Below, in pieces: positions 1 through 7,336 of a stretch of 14,006 bases of DNA. The notes under the pieces were generated by a model, which searched no databases, had not been told where the DNA came from, and saw only the letters and a list, made by a program, of their open reading frames with translations. The stretch's first letter is position 1. Each line of letters begins with the position of its first letter. The position numbers and the translations under genes are program-made. This DNA comes from Caryophanales bacterium UBA3835 (GTDB lineage: Bacteria > Bacillota_I > Bacilli_A > RFN20 > CAG-826): contig DGHZ01000018.1 in assembly GCA_002392945.1 (NCBI GenBank), positions 3,015 to 17,020 of the forward strand, written 5' to 3'.

Positions 1-329
1 CACACGGACTGGCTAACGCTGTGATACTTCCATATGTATTAGAGTGGTACGGTAAATCCGCCTATAAACCATTAGCTAAACTAGCGGACTTAATTGGAAT
101 TAGTAAGCCTGATATGAATAATGAAACAAAAGCAAAATTATTCATTAAAGAAATTAGAAGAATGAATAAGGCTATGAATATTCCTGAGAAGTTTGATTTT
201 ATTAAAGAAGAAGACATTTCTACTATAGTAAGTCGCGCTCTTAAAGAAGGAAATCCGGGATATCCTGTTCCTAAAATTATGAATAAAAAAGACTGTGAAG
301 CAGTCGTTCGCTCACTAACAGCTAAATAA
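1..329 (+). CDS. Iron-containing alcohol dehydrogenase, C-terminal fragment (5' end outside window)
   Basis: Only the last ~109 codons are present. The frame is open from position 3 and ends at TAA 327-329. It begins with H-G-L-A-N-A-V-I-L-P, the conserved HGxxNAxxLP block of the group III (Fe-dependent) alcohol dehydrogenase superfamily, whose histidine is one of the iron ligands. The rest is the helical C-terminal domain, including a 'GNPGYPVPKIMNKKDCE'-type segment close to the usual family C-terminus. These enzymes interconvert alcohols and aldehydes or ketones with NAD(P)H in the cytoplasm, typically in fermentation. The specific substrate cannot be told from this piece, and the Rossmann-like cofactor domain lies off the window. 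No strong terminator follows; there is only a weak AT-rich pairing (AAACTA 334-339 with TAGTTT 369-374). Confidence 0.85.
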   Translation, partial: HGLANAVILPYVLEWYGKSAYKPLAKLADLIGISKPDMNNETKAKLFIKEIRRMNKAMNIPEKFDFIKEEDISTIVSRALKEGNPGYPVPKIMNKKDCEAVVRSLTAK

Positions 330-387
330 AAACAAACTATATAATAGAAGTCTTTTAAGATTATTTACTAGTTTTTAGTTTTTCCTC

Positions 388-416
388 TTTATATAAAATT
401 ATTAATTTAATATAAT
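388..416 (+). promoter_or_regulatory. Putative promoter of the gdpP operon
   Basis: A perfect -10 hexamer TATAAT lies at 411-416, with a weak -35 (TTTATA, 388-393) 17 bp upstream. Expected initiation near 422-424 would leave only 2-4 nt before the gdpP ATG at 426, so the transcript may be leaderless. The assignment rests mainly on the -10 box. Confidence 0.5.
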
Positions 417-425
417 GTTTCTACT

Positions 426-2462
426 ATGAAAAAGAAAATCAATAGAGTGAGATTATTTGCCTTTCTTGCCATTGTTTTACAAACATTAGGCATTGGTGTC
501 TTTGTAATTTTCTATTTCTTAAATCTATATAATACGAAGTCTGTTGTTTTACCAGAATATGTGGTTATTGGTGCATCTTCTTTGGTGGCTCTTAACATTA
601 TTTTCATGTGGATTAGTGCGATTCGCATTTCTATGTATAGACATAAAACCGATTTACAAGCTGCGGAAGTTATTGGTAGCGACGTTCAAGAAGCTTATAA
701 CTTTGCAATGATTGGTTTAGTGGTTACTGATGAAAATGACATTGTCATTTGGAATAATGACTTATTTAAAGATAGGCATATCGATATTATTGATAGCAAC
801 ATCTTTGATTGGAAAAATGAATTAAGAGTTTTAAAAGAGAAACCAACTCCAGATAATATTATCAAAGTGGTTATAAATAACCGTAACTATGAAGTTAAAT
901 ATTTAGCAGATGCGGGATTATATATCTTTAAAGACACAACAGACTACGAAACAATTTATTATTACAACAAACAACAGGCTCCTGTTGTTGGCGTTCTTTC
1001 TATGGATAACTATGACGAAGTCATTAAAGGCGATGATGATTATAATGACACGATTACTAAGGCTAAAGATGTTATCTTTGAATATGCTCAAAAATATGGC
1101 ATTTTACTTCGTAAATATAAAGACAGCGATTATCTTATGTTATTTAACTATGACACGTATTGCAAAATCAAAGATGATCACTTCTCCATTATTGATAAAG
1201 TTAGAGCCGTTTCTATGGGTGAAGATATCCCATTAACTCTTTCTATTGGTATTGCTAGAGACTTCCCTGATGTTGTTAAACTTAATGAACTCGCGATTGC
1301 GGCTTTAAGTATCGCTATGTCTCGTGGTGGAGACCAAGTTGTTGTTTCCCCTTATGGCAAAGAAATGGAATTCTATGGCGGTAAAACTGAAGCTCAAGAA
1401 AAACGTAGTAGAGTGAAAATTAGAGTTCTTGCCGACTCCTTAATTAATTTAATTAATAGTGCCTCTAATGTCTTAATTATGGGCCACACTAATATGGATA
1501 TGGATGCTTTAGGTAGCTGTTTAGGTGTCAAAGCGATCTGCGAAAGATTAAAAAAACCAGCCAAATTAGTTGTAGACCTTAAGGCTACTGAAGCTAAGAC
1601 TAGAGCAGCGATTACTTCTAGCTTTGATAAAGATGAATTAGAAGATTTAATAGTGACTTCTAAAGACTCTTTAGATTTAATTGGAAGTGACACTTTAGTA
1701 ATTGTTTGTGATGTCCATATCCCTAATATGGTTATGGCTCCTGCAGTTTTAGAAAAAACTAATAAAGTCGTGGTTATTGACCACCATAGAAGAGCGGAAG
1801 AATATATTGAATCTCCTGTTTTCAACCATATTGATCCTAGCGCTAGTAGTGCTTCTGAATTAATTACAGAATTTATTAGATTCTCCTCTATTACTCCTCG
1901 TATTGAACTTAATCCAACATATGCGACTATCATGCTTTCTGGCATCTTCTTAGATAGTTCTTTCTATAAGAGTAAAAATACTGGTATTAGAACTTTTGAA
2001 GCCTCGACAATTTTAAAAGAATATGGAGCGGATAATTCTATTGCTGATGACTTACTTAAAGATGACTTTGAAGAATATATGGAGACTACTGATATTGTTA
2101 GACACGTTGTTACCGCAAGCTATGGAGTAGTATATGCAGTAGCAGATCCTGATAAGATTTATGATACTGCGGCGATTGCTAAAGCTGCTAATGCATGCTT
2201 AAGCATGAAAGGAATTCATGCCGCCTTTGTTATTGGTAAAACTAGCGCTAGAGAAACTAAATTATCCGCTAGAAGTGATGGCTTAATTAATGTTTCCTTA
2301 TTATGTGAAAAACTTGGTGGTGGTGGCCACTTTACTAGTGCTGCTGCAACTTTCCTTAAGAGTGATTTAAAAGATGTGGAAAATATGCTTGTTAATGTTA
2401 TTAATTTACACTTAGCAGATGCTAGAGCAGACGCTAAAAGAAGAATGGTTCAGGAAGATTAA
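426..2462 (+). CDS. gdpP: GdpP: membrane-bound cyclic-di-AMP phosphodiesterase (PAS / degenerate GGDEF / DHH-DHHA1)
   Basis: 678 residues, the usual length for GdpP/YybT. Two TM helices (about 9-32 and 43-64) precede a PAS-like segment (~85-170) and a degenerate GGDEF domain (~185-315) ending in the family's R-G-G-D-Q-V block. The catalytic DHH domain then shows H354-x3-D358-x-D360, D429 (VCDVH) and the D452-H453-H454 triad. DHHA1 ends in G-G-G-G-H635. All expected Mn-binding residues are present, so it should be active. The family hydrolyses c-di-AMP to pApA at the inner face of the membrane and so affects cell-wall, potassium and beta-lactam responses. ATG 426 is the only start that keeps TM1. 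No Shine-Dalgarno precedes it. It is first in the operon, and rplI starts 2 nt after its stop. Confidence 0.95.
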   Translation: MKKKINRVRLFAFLAIVLQTLGIGVFVIFYFLNLYNTKSVVLPEYVVIGASSLVALNIIFMWISAIRISMYRHKTDLQAAEVIGSDVQEAYNFAMIGLVVTDENDIVIWNNDLFKDRHIDIIDSNIFDWKNELRVLKEKPTPDNIIKVVINNRNYEVKYLADAGLYIFKDTTDYETIYYYNKQQAPVVGVLSMDNYDEVIKGDDDYNDTITKAKDVIFEYAQKYGILLRKYKDSDYLMLFNYDTYCKIKDDHFSIIDKVRAVSMGEDIPLTLSIGIARDFPDVVKLNELAIAALSIAMSRGGDQVVVSPYGKEMEFYGGKTEAQEKRSRVKIRVLADSLINLINSASNVLIMGHTNMDMDALGSCLGVKAICERLKKPAKLVVDLKATEAKTRAAITSSFDKDELEDLIVTSKDSLDLIGSDTLVIVCDVHIPNMVMAPAVLEKTNKVVVIDHHRRAEEYIESPVFNHIDPSASSASELITEFIRFSSITPRIELNPTYATIMLSGIFLDSSFYKSKNTGIRTFEASTILKEYGADNSIADDLLKDDFEEYMETTDIVRHVVTASYGVVYAVADPDKIYDTAAIAKAANACLSMKGIHAAFVIGKTSARETKLSARSDGLINVSLLCEKLGGGGHFTSAAATFLKSDLKDVENMLVNVINLHLADARADAKRRMVQED

Positions 2463-2464
2463 TT

Positions 2465-2914
2465 ATGGAAGTAATCTTATTAGCTGATGTGAAAAAAGTT
2501 GGCAAAAAGAATCAAACTGTTAATGTCAGTGATGGTTTTGCTATTAATTTCTTATTCAAGAAAAAATTAGCAGTTCCTGTTACTAAAAAAAGTGTGGAGA
2601 TTTTACAAACTCAACAAGAAAACGCTCGCCAAGAAGAGATTAGAAAAAAAGAAGATGCTACTAAACTAGTGGAAACTCTTAAAAATATTACCTTAGAGTT
2701 TGATGCAAAAGTTGGAAAAGATAGTAAATTATTTGGTTCAATCTCTTTAAAGCAAGTAGAAGAAGAGATGAAAGCGAAACACAATATTGAAATTGATAAA
2801 AGAAAATTCTTAGATAAGGGACCACTAGATTATTTAGGGTATCACCGCTTAAGAATCGAATTATATAAAGGCGTGGTGGGCGTTGTTAACGTTCATATCA
2901 CAGAAAGGAAATAA
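2465..2914 (+). CDS. rplI: Large ribosomal subunit protein bL9
   Basis: 149 residues, full length for L9. The N-terminal rRNA-binding domain is clear: it opens MEVILLADVKKVGKK and continues with V-x-V-S-D-G-F-A-x-N-F-L and a basic K-K-K-L-A-V-P segment. A charged connecting helix (~45-75) leads to the C-terminal domain with 'GSISLKQV' and a terminal beta-strand, V-V-N-V-H-I. L9 binds domain V of 23S rRNA at the base of the L1 stalk and helps maintain the reading frame. AGGAAG at 2452-2457, inside the end of gdpP, is a well-placed ribosome binding site 7 nt before the ATG. The gdpP-rplI-dnaB order is conserved in Bacilli and implies cotranscription. Confidence 0.97.
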   Translation: MEVILLADVKKVGKKNQTVNVSDGFAINFLFKKKLAVPVTKKSVEILQTQQENARQEEIRKKEDATKLVETLKNITLEFDAKVGKDSKLFGSISLKQVEEEMKAKHNIEIDKRKFLDKGPLDYLGYHRLRIELYKGVVGVVNVHITERK

Positions 2915-2915
2915 T

Positions 2916-4427
2916 ATGGCTGCTGCTAATAGAAAAACAGTTGTGAAAAAAGTATCTAGCGAACTTCCATATAACGAAGACGCTGAAAGAGTAGTTCTTG
3001 GCAGTGCTATGCTTAAAAAAGACTATTGCCTTGATGTTTTAACATCCCTAGAAGAAGAAGATTTCTTTGTTGGCAAACACCAACTAATTTTTAGAGCAAT
3101 TCGTCAACTTTCTGAAAGAAACGCTACTATTGACGTATTAACAGTTGCTGAAGAATTAGATAATTTAAAAGAATTAGAAAATATTGGTGGAGCAAAATAT
3201 TTAGCGGAGTGTACTAATACTGTTGTGGCGGCTTCTACATTAACTTTCTATATTGGCATTGTTCAAGATAACTCTGTATTAAGAAAAATGCTCACCACCA
3301 TTAGAGATATTGACTCAGAATATAGAACTCAAGAAATTGAAAATATTAATGACTTTATCTTAGATAGTGAGAACAGATTTAAAGATAGCATCGCTAAAAG
3401 AAAGATCTCACAGTTTGTCACCACTAAAGACATCGCTCCTGAAATTGAAGCGAATTTAGAAAAACTACAAGACGCTGATAATGAATCTGATGTTATCGGT
3501 GTCACTACTGGATACGAAAGGCTTAATCAAATCACTCAAGGATTTAAACCTGGAGAATTAATTATTGTTGCGGCTCGTCCTGCTGTTGGAAAAACTGCTT
3601 TGTGTTTAAATTTTGCTCATAGAATTGCTACTAGAGCCAAAAAAGCTGTGGCAATCTTCTCTTTAGAGATGTCTAAAGAACAATTGTTTAATCGTTTGGT
3701 GGCGATGGATTCTACTGTGGATGCGAAAAACATTAACCGTGGAAGAATTAATTCTGCAAACGATAAAATGAAAGTTCTTAATTCTATTAAGATTTTAGCT
3801 AACTCTAAAATTTATATTGATGACACTCCATCAATTAAACTTAATGATATTATCACTAAATCCACTAAACTACAGGCTCATGAACCTGATCTTGGCTTAA
3901 TTATTGTCGACTATTTAGGTTTGGTGCAAATCGCCACTAAAGGTAAAGCTCCAGATTCTAGACAAGAAGAAGTTAGACGTATTTCTCTTGCTTTAAAAGC
4001 TTTAGCGAGAGATTTAAAGATTCCTGTGATTGCTGTTTCTCAGTTATCTAGAGCAGTGGAAAAACGTGATTCTCAAAGACCAGTGATGTCTGATTTAAGA
4101 GATTCTGGTAACATTGAACAAGATGCGGATATCGTTATTCTTCTTTATAGAGAAGACTATTACGCAGATAAAAAGACCAGCAAGGCTGCGAATAAAAAAG
4201 GCGGTCAACTTACTGGTGCGGAAAAATATGAACTTGCTAAAGAACAAAAAGAAAAAGAATTAGGTAGTGAAATTCCTGGTAATGCTTCTTATACCGAAGT
4301 AATAGTGGCAAAAAATAGAAGCGGACAAACCGGTACTGCAAGATTATTCTTTTATAAAGATTACGTCAGATTTGACGCTCCAACTCCGGAATGGGAAGCA
4401 GCGATGAACGCTATCGCTGATGAATAA
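2916..4427 (+). CDS. dnaB: Replicative DNA helicase DnaB (DnaC of B. subtilis)
   Basis: 503 residues. The N-terminal primase-interacting domain starts at 'ELPYNEDAERVVLGSAML' (~20-120) and is followed by a linker helix and the RecA-like motor domain. Walker A is A-R-P-A-V-G-K-T (220-227). Other landmarks are S-L-E-M-S, the hydrophobic Walker B ending in V-D-Y-L-G, Q-L-S-R and the D-L-R-D-S-G-x-I-E-Q-D-A-D block. The family forms the hexameric ring that unwinds DNA 5'-3' at the fork. I chose ATG 2916 over an upstream TTG in the same frame because AAAGGAA (2904-2910) is well placed and the N-terminus fits the family; it begins 1 nt after the rplI stop. Unusual feature: residues ~417-459, between Y-R-E-D-Y-Y and V-I-V-A-K-N-R, form a Lys/Glu-rich insert longer than usual here. 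Confidence 0.96.
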   Translation: MAAANRKTVVKKVSSELPYNEDAERVVLGSAMLKKDYCLDVLTSLEEEDFFVGKHQLIFRAIRQLSERNATIDVLTVAEELDNLKELENIGGAKYLAECTNTVVAASTLTFYIGIVQDNSVLRKMLTTIRDIDSEYRTQEIENINDFILDSENRFKDSIAKRKISQFVTTKDIAPEIEANLEKLQDADNESDVIGVTTGYERLNQITQGFKPGELIIVAARPAVGKTALCLNFAHRIATRAKKAVAIFSLEMSKEQLFNRLVAMDSTVDAKNINRGRINSANDKMKVLNSIKILANSKIYIDDTPSIKLNDIITKSTKLQAHEPDLGLIIVDYLGLVQIATKGKAPDSRQEEVRRISLALKALARDLKIPVIAVSQLSRAVEKRDSQRPVMSDLRDSGNIEQDADIVILLYREDYYADKKTSKAANKKGGQLTGAEKYELAKEQKEKELGSEIPGNASYTEVIVAKNRSGQTGTARLFFYKDYVRFDAPTPEWEAAMNAIADE

Positions 4428-4435
4428 TATTTACA

Positions 4436-5188
4436 ATGTTTTTTGATATTATCAATAGTGGTTCTAAAGGTAATGCAACTCTTGTATTTACTAAAGAGAC
4501 CACTATTTTAATTGATATGGGTATACCGATTAAAGTAATCGAAGAAGAACTTTCAAAATTTGGTAAATCTATTAAAGATATCGACGCCGTTTTAATTACT
4601 CATAATCACGCTGATCATTACCGTAATATCAAAACATTTTCTCCTAAAAAAATGTATTCATTAGAAGGCACTATTCCTGGATCTTTAAGTAATGTTATAG
4701 AAATATATAAGCCTTTTAAGGTAATAGATGTAGAGATAATGGCTTTTCCTACTAGTCACGACGCGACTAATCCTTGTGGATTTCTTCTTAAAGAAGGTAA
4801 TGAATCATTAGTCTATATGACTGATACAGGAACATATTTATCTAATAACACTCCTTATATTAAAAATCCTACTTATTTAGTGATTGAATCTAACCATGAT
4901 ATTCAGATGTTATTACATACGAATAGACCAATGGAATTAATCCAAAGAATTATGTCTGATTATGGCCATTTATGTAATGAAGATAGTGCTTTTGCGGCGC
5001 TTGAAATTATTGGAGAAGATACTAAAGAAATAGTATTGGCTCATCTTTCTGAAGAAGCTAATACTCCAGAACTCGCTTTAGCGGCATATCATAAAGTTTT
5101 TCAATACGCGAGAGTGAATTTAGATAAATATAAATTAAGATGTGCTAATCAAAATATTCCTCTAATAGGAGGTAACTATGAAGATTAA
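4436..5188 (+). CDS. walJ: WalJ/YycJ-type metallo-beta-lactamase-fold hydrolase
   Basis: 250 residues. The metallo-beta-lactamase zinc motif I-T-H-N-H-A-D-H (HxHxDH) is intact. So are the family landmarks: N-terminal N-S-G-S-K-G-N-A-T, F-P-T-S-H-D-A-x-x-P-x-G-F, M-T-D-T-G, E-S-N-H-D, G-H-L-C-N-E-D-S-A and L-A-H-L-S-E-E. This pattern is diagnostic of YycJ/WalJ, a predicted 5'-3' exonuclease or phosphodiesterase linked in Firmicutes to the WalRK region and to coordination of replication with division; its precise substrate is uncertain. It sits 8 nt after dnaB, with rlmH overlapping its last 11 nt. No WalRK genes are in view. There is no clear Shine-Dalgarno before ATG 4436, so translation may depend on coupling to dnaB. 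The conserved N-terminal motif starts 6-8 residues in, which supports this start. Confidence 0.92.
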   Translation: MFFDIINSGSKGNATLVFTKETTILIDMGIPIKVIEEELSKFGKSIKDIDAVLITHNHADHYRNIKTFSPKKMYSLEGTIPGSLSNVIEIYKPFKVIDVEIMAFPTSHDATNPCGFLLKEGNESLVYMTDTGTYLSNNTPYIKNPTYLVIESNHDIQMLLHTNRPMELIQRIMSDYGHLCNEDSAFAALEIIGEDTKEIVLAHLSEEANTPELALAAYHKVFQYARVNLDKYKLRCANQNIPLIGGNYED

Positions 5189-5654
5189 GATTTATGCGAT
5201 AGGAAAAATCAAAGATTTTTATAAATTAGGTGTTGATGAATATATTAAAAGACTTTCTAGTTATTGCAAGATAGAAATCATCGAACTTAAAGATGAAGCG
5301 ATAAGTGAAAAACCTAGTGACAAAGAAATTAAAAAAGCGATAGAAATAGAAGGTAAAAGAGTCCTTGCTTTAATAAAAGATAGCGAATATCTCGTCTCTT
5401 TAGATTTAAATAAGAAAGAATATACTTCTATTGAATTTGCGTCTTTTATTTCAAAAGAATTAGAATCGCATGGGGCAAATATCTCTTTTGTCATTGGTGG
5501 TTCATATGGATTAAGTGATGAACTTAAAGAAAGAGTCAATAACTCCATTTGCTTATCTAAAATGACCTTCCCTCATCAGTTAGCAAGATTAATATTACTT
5601 GAACAAATTTATCGAGCATTTAAAATACTTAATAACGAAACATATCACAAATGA
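5178..5654 (+). CDS. rlmH: 23S rRNA (pseudouridine-1915-N3)-methyltransferase RlmH
   Basis: 158 residues, the normal length for this small SPOUT-fold enzyme. It starts MKIKIYAIGKIKD and contains the SAM-binding knot signature F-V-I-G-G-S-Y-G-L and the C-terminal knot/dimer segment S-K-M-T-F-P-H-Q-L-A-R-L-I-L-L-E-Q. It finishes on the family's characteristic Y-H-K tail. RlmH methylates pseudouridine 1915 in helix 69 of 23S rRNA on assembled 70S ribosomes. A strong AGGAGGT (5167-5173) lies 4 nt before ATG 5178, inside the end of walJ. The stop is TGA directly after Y-H-K, which shows that UGA is read as stop in this organism. The next ORF starts within that stop (ATGA overlap). Confidence 0.97.
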   Translation: MKIKIYAIGKIKDFYKLGVDEYIKRLSSYCKIEIIELKDEAISEKPSDKEIKKAIEIEGKRVLALIKDSEYLVSLDLNKKEYTSIEFASFISKELESHGANISFVIGGSYGLSDELKERVNNSICLSKMTFPHQLARLILLEQIYRAFKILNNETYHK

Positions 5655-5989
5655 AATACGAAGAATTTAAAGATTATCAAATTAAGTTTGAAAAGGAATA
5701 CCCATTTTCTCCTCATGTAATAATTGATGAAGAGTGTGACTTTTATTTTGAACCAGTCGTGTACACTCAACTTCAAGGCTTCAAAGAAAGACATCCAGAT
5801 AAATATCATCTCATTATCAAGGCCATGATTGATCGAGTGAAAAAGAATAAACACGTTGTGTTTGTTGGAGACTATGAATCGTATTTTACTGAAGTACCTA
5901 ATTATATATATTTAGAAATAACAGATATCACTAATCCACTTAAAATCTTCGTAGAAGATAAAAGCCGTGGTAGTGATTACGGAGATTAA
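5651..5989 (+). CDS. Hypothetical protein, last gene of the gdpP-rlmH operon
   Basis: 112 residues with a family I do not recognise. The protein is soluble-looking and rich in Tyr/Phe and acidic residues, with no TM segment and no signal peptide. Visible features are an aromatic-acidic N-terminal third (E-C-D-F-Y-F-E-P), a central basic helix (about 50-72, K-A-M-I-D-R-V-K-K-N-K) and a C-terminal strand-like section ending G-S-D-Y-G-D. Its ATG overlaps the rlmH stop (ATGA), there is no Shine-Dalgarno, and a terminator begins at its own stop codon. This is therefore a translationally coupled terminal gene of the operon. The tight coupling and codon use like its neighbours argue that it is real. 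No catalytic motif is visible and I infer no function. Confidence 0.7.
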   Translation: MKYEEFKDYQIKFEKEYPFSPHVIIDEECDFYFEPVVYTQLQGFKERHPDKYHLIIKAMIDRVKKNKHVVFVGDYESYFTEVPNYIYLEITDITNPLKIFVEDKSRGSDYGD

Positions 5990-6018
5990 AAACAGCTGAC
6001 TTCACATCAGCTGTTTTT
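5988..6018. terminator. Bidirectional intrinsic terminator between convergent genes
   Basis: A perfect 12-bp inverted repeat (5988-5999 with 6007-6018) encloses a 7-nt loop. The core is ACAGCTGA/TCAGCTGT, flanked by A5 on the left and T5 on the right, so each strand ends in a U-run. It starts within the stop codon of the 112-residue ORF and lies 2 nt from the end of the minus-strand gene. It should terminate both. Confidence 0.92.
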
Positions 6019-6020
6019 GA

Positions 6021-7154
6021 TTATTGAATCATTGGTCTAAGTTGTTTCATTGATAGCCACATAATTCTAAGTGAGACTAATAAGATGAACGCCATTTGAC
6101 CAATAGTGTTACCTGCAAAGATCAAGGATAATAATGTTCCAAGAATTGCAGGAGATGCAGCGCCCCACCAGGAAATCTTTTGACATTCCCAAATATTTAA
6201 GAATTTATATGGGTTATTCTTTCCTCTAGTAAGGATGAAGACGATTAAACCTAAGAAGACGATGACACCTGCATATATACCAGCGTAGATACCAGTGTTA
6301 GTCCATTTAGTTCTATTTTTTTGATTTAAATATGTTTCAGTACAAATACCTTTAAAGACACTCATAACGTCTTTGTAATATTTGTTAACAAATGCTTCTT
6401 CTTTATCTAAATCAGTAACTTCGCTTACACCTTTACCTAATAAACGTTCGATTAAACCGATATCAGTACGAGTATTAAGCCAGTCAAGTCCTCCGTATGA
6501 TGCGCCAACACCAGTGTTAGTGTCTGCTTTATATAAGGCAACCGCCATGGTAGTTGGGGTGAAAATAACAATATTTGGTAAATAGACTTTGGTATCTTTC
6601 ATGTCAGGTTTTGGAATATCTTGTCCTTCGCTTTCATTATTACCTTTAACGAGATAAGTTTGTTTAATGATTTTGTCAACATTAGAACTTAAATTGGCAT
6701 CATTCCAGAAATAGAATTTAGCGTCAAATTGATTAGTAACAGAATTAATGACGGAAAATTCGCAGGTTCTATCTTCAAAATATTTTTGATCTGGAGTCTT
6801 AAATCCCTCTTTATCTTCCACTCCATCTTTATAATAGTGGAGTCTCCCGCCTTCAACTTTGAATTCGATACCAGCGAGTTTTTCTTCATAAGCGAATTTG
6901 GATAACTGGACATCTAAGCCAAAGTTATTCACGTTAACAAAGGAAGCTCCATCCATTTTGCTCAATTGGCTAAATGTAGGAATTAAAGGAAGAATAACGG
7001 AAAACACTAAGAAAATAGTAGCGACCCACCAATGTGAACCTCTTGAACCATCAATAACTGCTTGGTTAGAAATTAATCCTTTGAATGAATTGAGTAAGGT
7101 GAATTTTACCTTAGGATTCATCCCCTTTTTTACTTTCTGTAGTTTCTTTGCCAT
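6021..7154 (-). CDS. Predicted membrane protein, 1+3 TM topology with large extracellular domain (DUF1189-like layout)
   Basis: 377 residues; not confidently recognised. A basic N-terminus (about residues 1-18) precedes TM1 (~42-62, starting H-W-W-V-A-T). A ~220-residue hydrophilic domain follows. It is probably outside the cell and has a beta-like pattern and a conserved-looking 'PNIVIFTPTTMAVALYK' strand pair. TM2 (~288-308), a short basic loop with a W-E-C-Q segment, TM3 (~329-348) and TM4 (~350-368) complete it. The layout recalls DUF1189/YIP1-like proteins of Firmicutes, but that is only a resemblance. I chose the ATG at 7154 because AAGGAAG lies about 9 nt upstream; an in-frame TTG 11 codons earlier has no such site. 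It is convergent with the gdpP operon and divergent from the surface nuclease gene. No transport or catalytic motif is seen. Confidence 0.8.
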   Translation of the reverse strand: MAKKLQKVKKGMNPKVKFTLLNSFKGLISNQAVIDGSRGSHWWVATIFLVFSVILPLIPTFSQLSKMDGASFVNVNNFGLDVQLSKFAYEEKLAGIEFKVEGGRLHYYKDGVEDKEGFKTPDQKYFEDRTCEFSVINSVTNQFDAKFYFWNDANLSSNVDKIIKQTYLVKGNNESEGQDIPKPDMKDTKVYLPNIVIFTPTTMAVALYKADTNTGVGASYGGLDWLNTRTDIGLIERLLGKGVSEVTDLDKEEAFVNKYYKDVMSVFKGICTETYLNQKNRTKWTNTGIYAGIYAGVIVFLGLIVFILTRGKNNPYKFLNIWECQKISWWGAASPAILGTLLSLIFAGNTIGQMAFILLVSLRIMWLSMKQLRPMIQ

Positions 7155-7304
7155 TTGTAATACTTCCTTTTCGTTAACGAAACGCAAATAAAAGTTTAAA
7201 GGTTATTTTTAAATAAGTAAAGATAATATGACTATAAACTCAATTTACTATGGTCTTATCGAATATTTATTTGAAAATATATTTCAAAAAAATAAATAGT
7301 GTAA

Positions 7305-7310
7305 TATAAT
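7305..7310 (+). promoter_or_regulatory. Putative -10 element for the surface nuclease gene
   Basis: Perfect TATAAT at 7305-7310. The -35 at the matching distance is poor (TTTCAA, 7282-7287). Initiation is expected near 7316-7318, giving an RNA leader of about 20 nt. The 182-bp divergent intergenic region (7155-7336) shows no convincing promoter for the minus-strand gene. Confidence 0.5.
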
Positions 7311-7316
7311 AAAACC

Positions 7317-7329
7317 TTCCCTTTGGGAA
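7317..7329 (+). promoter_or_regulatory. Small hairpin in the 5' leader of the surface nuclease mRNA
   Basis: TTCCC-TTT-GGGAA is a perfect 5-bp inverted repeat with a 3-nt loop, at the predicted 5' end of the transcript and ending 7 nt before the ATG. It occupies the place where a Shine-Dalgarno would sit; no AGGAGG-like sequence is present. A role in mRNA protection or translation control is inference. Confidence 0.4.
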
Positions 7330-7336
7330 TATACAT

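Noticed and set aside
330..380. Terminator after the alcohol dehydrogenase
   Set aside because: Only short AT-rich pairings (AAACTA/TAGTTT, TCTT/AAGA); too weak to call.
1394..1945. Long open frame on the minus strand within gdpP
   Set aside because: It is the antisense shadow of the catalytic DHH region, whose plus-strand motifs are all intact; no ribosome binding site or family match.
2883..2915. Upstream TTG start for dnaB overlapping rplI
   Set aside because: ATG 2916 has AAAGGAA at good spacing and gives a normal DnaB N-terminus.
7155..7187. TTG start 11 codons upstream for the minus-strand membrane protein
   Set aside because: The AAGGAAG site fits the ATG at 7154, and no ribosome binding site serves the TTG.
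6898..7191. Plus-strand open frame opposite the membrane protein N-terminus
   Set aside because: Antisense shadow of a gene with a good start and TM segment; no independent coding signal.
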